11,024 nucleotides of DNA, from contig JAUVZH010000049.1 in NCBI GenBank assembly GCA_030602675.1, forward strand, positions 1-11,024. The letters run 5' to 3'. Positions 7,172 to 11,024 of the stretch are shown one piece after another (position 1 is the first letter of the stretch; every line of letters starts with the position of its first letter). Below the pieces are notes generated by a model. That model was given only the letters and a program-made list of their open reading frames with translations, was not told where the DNA came from and did not search any database. The position numbers were made by a program, and so were the translations under genes. The DNA comes from Candidatus Heimdallarchaeota archaeon (GTDB taxonomy: Archaea > Asgardarchaeota > Heimdallarchaeia > JABLTI01).

Positions 7172-7780
7172 TTGCCGAGTATACAAGAAGCTGAAAAACT
7201 AGTCGGTAAACTGGAGAGTAAAAACTTAGATGCAAGAAGTCGTGCTATCGAAATTTTATCTTCATTAGAAGAAATGGAGATAATAGATTTCTTGATTTCA
7301 CTTCTAAAGAAAGACTCCCATAGGCTAGTAAAAGAAGGTGTTTGTAAATCATTAGGAAAAATAGGGCATAAGAAAGCAACTGATGTTCTAATAGAAACAC
7401 TCAATGATGAAAATGAAAGTGTTCGATATCAAGCTGTGATTGCACTTGGACAACTAGGTGATACATTTGCTGTTCCTTCACTTTTGGAATTACTAAAAAA
7501 GCAAGATGATCCATTAGTCAGATCTGAAGCTGCTAAAGCTTTAGGATTAATTGGCGATCCTAGTGCACTTAAAATCCTGCTAAATATCCTCAAAAAAGAA
7601 GATGATCGTTTCATCAAATATCACACCGTAACATCACTTGGTAAAATTGGTGATAAAAAAGCAATAAAGGATCTACAAAAGATAGTCAAAGAGAGAAAAG
7701 ATGATAGATTAGTTCTGCGTTCTTTGGAAGCTATTGAAGCTATTCAAAAAGCAAATAGTAAGAATGTAGTTGCAGGATAA
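7172..7780 (+). CDS. HEAT-repeat (PBS lyase HEAT-like) protein
   Basis: A 202-aa all-helical protein starting at TTG 7172 (leader ...GAGTTGAGAAAATTTG). It is built almost entirely of about six tandem HEAT-like units of roughly 31-34 residues. Each ends in a pattern like KSLGKIGHKKA, IALGQLGDTFA, KALGLIGDPSA or TSLGKIGDKKA. Such proteins form curved scaffolds for protein-protein contacts and have no catalytic residues of their own. There is no signal peptide or membrane segment, so it is probably cytoplasmic. It stands alone: the divergent neighbour is the methyltransferase and the downstream aldo/keto reductase is convergent, so context does not reveal its partner. The long hairpin-forming leader suggests control after transcription starts. 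Confidence 0.85.
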   Translation: MPSIQEAEKLVGKLESKNLDARSRAIEILSSLEEMEIIDFLISLLKKDSHRLVKEGVCKSLGKIGHKKATDVLIETLNDENESVRYQAVIALGQLGDTFAVPSLLELLKKQDDPLVRSEAAKALGLIGDPSALKILLNILKKEDDRFIKYHTVTSLGKIGDKKAIKDLQKIVKERKDDRLVLRSLEAIEAIQKANSKNVVAG

Positions 7781-7785
7781 AAAGA

Positions 7786-7810
7786 AATGAGTGGTCTTAT
7801 AAAACTCATT
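7786..7810. terminator. Bidirectional hairpin between convergent genes
   Basis: AATGAGT 7786-7792 pairs perfectly with ACTCATT 7804-7810 around an 11-base loop. It fills the 31-base gap between the HEAT stop (7780) and the aldo/keto reductase stop (7812). On the - strand it is followed by TTTCTTTTTATCC, a good T-rich tract. The arms share the ATGAGT/ACTCAT core of the palindrome at 7006-7021. Confidence 0.5.
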
Positions 7811-7811
7811 C

Positions 7812-8618
7812 TTATCGCCAATCTGGTGGTGAGATAAAGGGAGGACTTAGAAATCGCTTCTCCTTTTCAATTGAATCAAGTAGCTTCAAGTCTTTTGAAT
7901 CCAACTTAATTTTCCGAGATTCGTAATTTTCCTTCAAATGCTGTTCATTAGCACTCTTTGGTATAGGGATTGCTCCTTTTGCCATAATCCAAGCAAGAGA
8001 TACTTGTGCTGGACCGATTTTATGTTTCTCTGCAATTTCTAGAAGTTCAGGGACTTGCTTAAAACGTCCATGCAATAGTGGGTTATAAGCAACAACTTTT
8101 ACTTTTTTGGATTTGTGATGGGCAAGAAGTTCTTTCTGTTGTAACCAAGGATGCATTTCAACTTGATTAGCGATAATGTGCTTATCACAGACTTCAAGTG
8201 CTTTATCAACTTGTTGAGGTGTATAATTAGAAACAGCAATATGACTAATTTTTCCCTCATCTACTAATTTGCTCATTGCCTTAAGAGTTTCATCGACTTT
8301 ATCAAATCGCCAAGGCCAATGTAAATATAAAACATCGATAACATCTAGCCCAAGACGATTCAAACTACGTTCAGTGCTACTGAAAACTCTCTTTGGTTTG
8401 AGATTATTAATAAAAAGCTTGGTGGCTATAATAAATTCATCTCGAGGGACACCTGATTCCTTAATCGCTTCTCCAACAGTTTTTTCATTGAAGTAAAGTT
8501 GTGCTGTGTCAAGAAATCTAAACCCAATCTGAATTCCTTTTATCAAACCTTGTTTAGCCTTCTCTGAACGAGCCAACATTGTTCCTAGACCTATTTTTGG
8601 TAATTTTAAAGATGCCAT
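7812..8618 (-). CDS. Aldo/keto reductase
   Basis: A 268-aa (alpha/beta)8-barrel NAD(P)H-dependent carbonyl reductase, close to the usual length of the prokaryotic 2,5-diketogluconate/prostaglandin-F-synthase-like group. The catalytic tetrad is complete: Asp37 and Tyr42 in FLDTAQLY, Lys67 in IATKLF, and His100 in LYLHWPW. The cofactor-phosphate loop is seen in IPIPKSANEQHLKEN near residues 211-225. ATG 8618 was chosen because GTGAT lies just upstream. A TTG five codons earlier (8633) is possible but would absorb that site. The physiological substrate cannot be told; this family reduces many aldehydes and ketones. It follows the aminotransferase on the same strand after about 98 bases and has its own AT-rich candidate promoter. 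Confidence 0.92.
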   Translation of the reverse strand: MASLKLPKIGLGTMLARSEKAKQGLIKGIQIGFRFLDTAQLYFNEKTVGEAIKESGVPRDEFIIATKLFINNLKPKRVFSSTERSLNRLGLDVIDVLYLHWPWRFDKVDETLKAMSKLVDEGKISHIAVSNYTPQQVDKALEVCDKHIIANQVEMHPWLQQKELLAHHKSKKVKVVAYNPLLHGRFKQVPELLEIAEKHKIGPAQVSLAWIMAKGAIPIPKSANEQHLKENYESRKIKLDSKDLKLLDSIEKEKRFLSPPFISPPDWR

Positions 8619-8643
8619 AAATATCACACTCAATGATTTAATA

Positions 8644-8657
8644 CATAATATAATATC
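8644..8657 (-). promoter_or_regulatory. Candidate TATA region of the aldo/keto reductase
   Basis: On the - strand this AT-rich block contains ATTATATTA. A start site about 25 bases on would fall just before ATG 8618. ACTAAATAAATC at about 8661-8672 is an alternative. The whole gap 8619-8716 is AT-rich, so the call is soft. Confidence 0.3.
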
Positions 8658-8710
8658 TTTGATTTATTTAGTAAGGATAAAAAACATAGAAAAGCGGTTG
8701 AATATTGTAT

Positions 8711-8726
8711 AGATGATTATTCATCT
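8711..8726 (-). terminator. Short hairpin enclosing the aminotransferase stop
   Basis: AGATGA 8711-8716 and TCATCT 8721-8726 form a 6-bp stem whose 4-base loop carries the stop codon (8717-8719). No T-run follows on the - strand, so it may be only a weak terminator or chance. Confidence 0.3.
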
Positions 8727-9796
8727 TTTACTAAGACATTCCAACCAAATTCATCTTTTATGAGCCCATATTGAATTCCTGTTAAAAGTTCATAAAGTAA
8801 CTTACTAATAGGTCCAACTTTATTGCTATTGATTTGATAGACTTTTTCTTTATAAAGTAGTTCACCAACAGGAGCTATCGAAGCAGCAGTGCCAGCACCA
8901 AAAGCCTCGGAAAGTGCACCACTCTTTATTCCATCCAATACTTGATCAATAGCCAAATATTCTTCCTTTACTTTGTAACCTTGATCTTTTGCTAACTGCA
9001 TCACACTTTCTCGAGTAACTCCTTTCAAAACAGTACCATCAGTAGGTGCAGTATAGATTATATCATCCATAACAAAAAATTGGTTCATTGTACCAACTTC
9101 TTCGACATACTTGTGCTCTTTCGCATCTAACCACATTACTTCACTACAGCCAGAAGCTCTCGCTTTCTTAAGTGCTAACAAACTAGCGCTATAATTACCA
9201 CCTGTTTTTGCTTCACCAATTCCTCCATGAACAGCTCTGACATAACTGGTTTCAACATAAATTTTGATTGGTTTAAATCCTTCAGAAAAATAAGGACCAA
9301 CTGGACTAAGGATAATATAGAACCTATAATCGCTAGAGCTCTTAAGACCTAAAACACTCTCAGTTGCAATCAAAGTAGGTCTCAAATAAAGCGATGTACC
9401 ATGTGAATTTGGAACCCATTCTCTCTCGATATTGACAAGTTTATTTAATCCTGTAAGAAAATGCTCTTCAGGAAATGGTTCCATATCCATCCTGATAGCT
9501 GAATCGACCATTCTTTTAGCATTCTTCTCTGGTCTAAAGAATGAAACATCTTTTTTATTTTCTTGTCTAAATGCTTTCATCCCTTCGAAAATCTCTTGCC
9601 CATAATGAAATACCAACGATGCAGGTGAGAGACTAAAAGGTCCAAAAGGTATAATTCGAGCATTATTCCACTTATCATCGTGATAATCCACAACAAACAT
9701 ATGATCAGTAAATATACGACCAAAACCCAATTGATTATCATCACTAGGCAATGCTCCTCTTTCAGATTGTGGTTTCAGTAAGACATTAATATCCAT
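8717..9796 (-). CDS. ilvE: Branched-chain amino acid aminotransferase
   Basis: A 359-aa PLP fold-type IV transaminase that interconverts Leu, Ile and Val with their 2-oxo acids using 2-oxoglutarate/glutamate. The PLP Lys is Lys197 in GEAKTGGNYSAS. Other family landmarks are FHYGQEIFEGMKAFR at 63-77, YLRPTLIATE at 137-146, EEVGTMNQFF at 232-241 and GTAASIAPVG at 302-311. The length and the N-terminal DHMFVVDY region fit the longer, eukaryote-like class of BCAT rather than the short E. coli class. The start is ATG 9796, with GAAGGCGAAG just upstream as ribosome binding site. No other branched-chain pathway genes are in the window. The 66-base gap to the cupin holds its own TATA candidate. Confidence 0.95.
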   Translation of the reverse strand: MDINVLLKPQSERGALPSDDNQLGFGRIFTDHMFVVDYHDDKWNNARIIPFGPFSLSPASLVFHYGQEIFEGMKAFRQENKKDVSFFRPEKNAKRMVDSAIRMDMEPFPEEHFLTGLNKLVNIEREWVPNSHGTSLYLRPTLIATESVLGLKSSSDYRFYIILSPVGPYFSEGFKPIKIYVETSYVRAVHGGIGEAKTGGNYSASLLALKKARASGCSEVMWLDAKEHKYVEEVGTMNQFFVMDDIIYTAPTDGTVLKGVTRESVMQLAKDQGYKVKEEYLAIDQVLDGIKSGALSEAFGAGTAASIAPVGELLYKEKVYQINSNKVGPISKLLYELLTGIQYGLIKDEFGWNVLVKDE

Positions 9797-9835
9797 TATT
9801 ACTTCGCCTTCTAAAATTTGATATTTTCTTTATGA

Positions 9836-9845
9836 AATATTTAGT
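9836..9845 (-). promoter_or_regulatory. Candidate TATA box for the aminotransferase
   Basis: The - strand reads ACTAAATATT in the gap between the cupin stop and the aminotransferase start. The predicted start near 9812-9815 would leave a short leader carrying the ribosome binding site. Confidence 0.35.
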
Positions 9846-9862
9846 AAAATAAAGTCAAAATC

Positions 9863-10204
9863 TTAACTTGTTTTAATCATTACCAATAGCATTTTGAATT
9901 GTTTTTCAGCATATAAAGCGTGAGGAATATCTGCTGGTAAGATTATAACTTCATCCTTCTTCATCTGATAATCTGTTTTATCTATGGTGATTTTAGCTTC
10001 ACCATCAAGGATATGAACTAAAGCATCAAATGGCGCAGTATGTTCGCTCAACCCTTCACCTTCAGCAAAAGCAAAAACTGTGATAGTTCCTTCCTTTCTT
10101 TTAATCAGTTGTCTACTAATGACTGAACCTTCTTGATATTTTACTAAATTAACGAGATCGTATACTTCTGAGAAGTTTATTGAACTGGTTTTATTTGCAT
10201 CCAT
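9863..10204 (-). CDS. Small single-domain cupin protein
   Basis: A 113-aa cupin, essentially one beta-barrel. Motif 1 is recognisable in EGEGLSEHTAPFDALVHILDGEA (residues about 50-72), but the usual HxH is reduced to a single His followed by Thr-Ala. Motif 2 is VIILPADIPHALYA with a His near residue 95, and the protein ends in FKMLLVMIK. This matches a common family of small cupins of unknown function, possibly metal-binding. ATG 10204 was chosen because AGGTG lies 6 bases upstream; the GTG at 10213 is part of that site. It precedes the aminotransferase on the same strand, but a functional link is not evident. Confidence 0.85.
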   Translation of the reverse strand: MDANKTSSINFSEVYDLVNLVKYQEGSVISRQLIKRKEGTITVFAFAEGEGLSEHTAPFDALVHILDGEAKITIDKTDYQMKKDEVIILPADIPHALYAEKQFKMLLVMIKTS

Positions 10205-10235
10205 ATGAAACACCTAGTTATTGACATTATTATGA

Positions 10236-10243
10236 ATTTAAAA
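10236..10243 (-). promoter_or_regulatory. BRE/TATA promoter for the cupin gene
   Basis: On the - strand ATTCGAA is followed directly by TTTTAAAT, a good BRE plus TATA arrangement. It is about 30 bases before the ribosome binding site and start of the cupin, predicting a very short leader. Confidence 0.45.
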
Positions 10244-10268
10244 TTCGAATGCTTTACAAACTAAAGAA

Positions 10269-10297
10269 AAATAAACTGCTGCTTTAGCAGTTTATTT
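10269..10297 (-). terminator. Strong intrinsic-type terminator of the S9 peptidase gene
   Basis: A perfect 12-bp stem (10269-10280 with 10286-10297; arms AAATAAACTGCT and AGCAGTTTATTT) has a 5-base loop. Read on the - strand, the stem begins within the peptidase stop region (TAA 10292-10294) and continues into TTCTTTAG. It is the strongest hairpin in the window. Confidence 0.65.
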
Positions 10298-11023
10298 AGA
10301 TTCCTCCTTCTTTTCTTCTAAAAGGTCTAGTTCTTCACCAAGTAAATAATGTGAAAACCAATTGAGATTTTGATACATTATCGCTCTGTTTTCTCGAGGT
10401 TTAGTTATAGGATGACCCATAGCAGGATAGATAAATAATTCAACATGAACATTCATTTCCTTTAATCCCCGATAAAGCTCTTTTGCATTTGAAACCGGAA
10501 CCCTCATATCAATTTCACCATGATGTATAAGCATCGGGGTTTTTGCTTCTTTGATTTTGCTAATTGGTGCTGTCTTTTCATAGAGTTCTCTATCACGAAA
10601 TGGTGATCCTGACAGATAATGAGTAGTAAATTGAGGAATATCATTACTAATGTGATAAGTATACCAATCGGAAATACCTGCTCCAACTGAGACTGCTGTA
10701 AATCGTTTAGAATGTAGCCCTACGAAAGCTGAAATGTATCCTCCTTGGCTCCACCCCATACAACCAATTTTTGTTGTATCAATTATACCTTCTTTATCAA
10801 GATGATCTATTGCACTTTCTATATCCCACAAATCACCAACACCAAGGTTGTCTTTATTCAATTCCAGAAATGCTTGACCTCTTCCAATTGAACCTCTATA
10901 GTTTACTTTTAGAGTAAGAATTCCTTTGTTCACAAATTGAACAGAAGGATAGTAAAGGATATCTGAATGTTCTAATAGACTTTCAGGATCAAATGCTTGT
11001 GGTCCGCCATGAATAATAAAAGC
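10292..11023 (-). CDS. S9 family (prolyl oligopeptidase-like) serine peptidase, C-terminal catalytic domain, partial
   Basis: The frame is open to the window edge; 243 residues are visible and the N-terminal beta-propeller lies outside. The fragment opens with FIIHGGP (oxyanion region), then LKVNYRGSIGRG, as in S9 peptidases. The alpha/beta-hydrolase triad is complete: Ser92 in GWSQGG, Asp172 in HGEIDMRVP and His204 in GHPITKPRE. It would cleave short peptides, as acylaminoacyl- or dipeptidyl-peptidases do; exact specificity cannot be told. The GTG at 10933 is not a start, since the preceding 30 codons are clearly family sequence. No membrane segment is seen in this part. The stop lies inside the terminator hairpin. 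Confidence 0.93.
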   Translation of the reverse strand, partial: AFIIHGGPQAFDPESLLEHSDILYYPSVQFVNKGILTLKVNYRGSIGRGQAFLELNKDNLGVGDLWDIESAIDHLDKEGIIDTTKIGCMGWSQGGYISAFVGLHSKRFTAVSVGAGISDWYTYHISNDIPQFTTHYLSGSPFRDRELYEKTAPISKIKEAKTPMLIHHGEIDMRVPVSNAKELYRGLKEMNVHVELFIYPAMGHPITKPRENRAIMYQNLNWFSHYLLGEELDLLEEKKEESK

Positions 11024-11024
11024 T

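Noticed and set aside
7132..7404. Minus-strand frame across the HEAT gene start
   Set aside because: It is antisense to the HEAT repeats, Ser-rich, and resembles no family; an artefact of the repeat coding.
10292..10933. Complete 213-aa hydrolase starting at GTG 10933
   Set aside because: The 30 upstream codons encode the conserved HGGP region of S9 peptidases, so the gene continues beyond the window.

Overview
The window reads as AT-rich archaeal chromosome. The archaeal signs are a formaldehyde-activating enzyme (Fae) domain, which serves tetrahydromethanopterin C1 metabolism. There are also BRE/TATA-like promoters (CGAAAA followed by TTAAATAAAT), GGTG-type ribosome binding sites, and heavy use of TTG start codons. 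An Asgard-type or other mesophilic archaeon is plausible, but the sequence alone does not settle the lineage. There are no rRNAs, tRNAs, CRISPR arrays, transposases or insertion sequences.

Layout. (1) 1-2243, + strand: the C-terminal tail of an unidentified protein, then a large calcineurin-like metallophosphoesterase with a Lys-rich N-terminus. (2) 2281-5226, + strand: a promoter, a 426-aa protein I do not recognise, and 28 bases later a 505-aa fusion of a DapA/NAL-family pyruvate-type aldolase with a complete Fae domain. A hairpin/T-rich terminator closes the unit. (3) 5229-7171: a convergent, AT-rich, apparently solitary N6-adenine DNA methyltransferase on the - strand. It shares a divergent intergenic region with a HEAT-repeat gene. 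That region holds a perfect 16-bp palindrome in the methyltransferase promoter and a hairpin-forming leader for the HEAT gene. (4) 7172-7780, + strand: the HEAT-repeat protein. (5) 7812-11023, - strand: aldo/keto reductase, branched-chain aminotransferase, small cupin, and the C-terminal catalytic half of an S9 peptidase that runs off the window. The first three have their own candidate promoters, so they are probably separate short units rather than one operon.

The most interesting item is the two-gene unit at 2374-5200. The aldolase domain keeps the Schiff-base Lys and catalytic Tyr but lacks the Arg that dihydrodipicolinate synthases use. The attached Fae domain would hand formaldehyde to tetrahydromethanopterin. 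The simplest reading is an enzyme that makes or uses formaldehyde by retro-aldol chemistry on a 2-oxo acid (for example 4-hydroxy-2-oxobutanoate to pyruvate plus formaldehyde) and channels it into C1 carriers. This parallels the known archaeal Fae-Hps fusion but uses a different aldolase. The unknown upstream protein probably belongs to the same pathway.

Two genome-style features recur. All five left-hand full genes start at TTG, mostly in an ATTTG context. Short perfect hairpins sit on or just after several stop codons.
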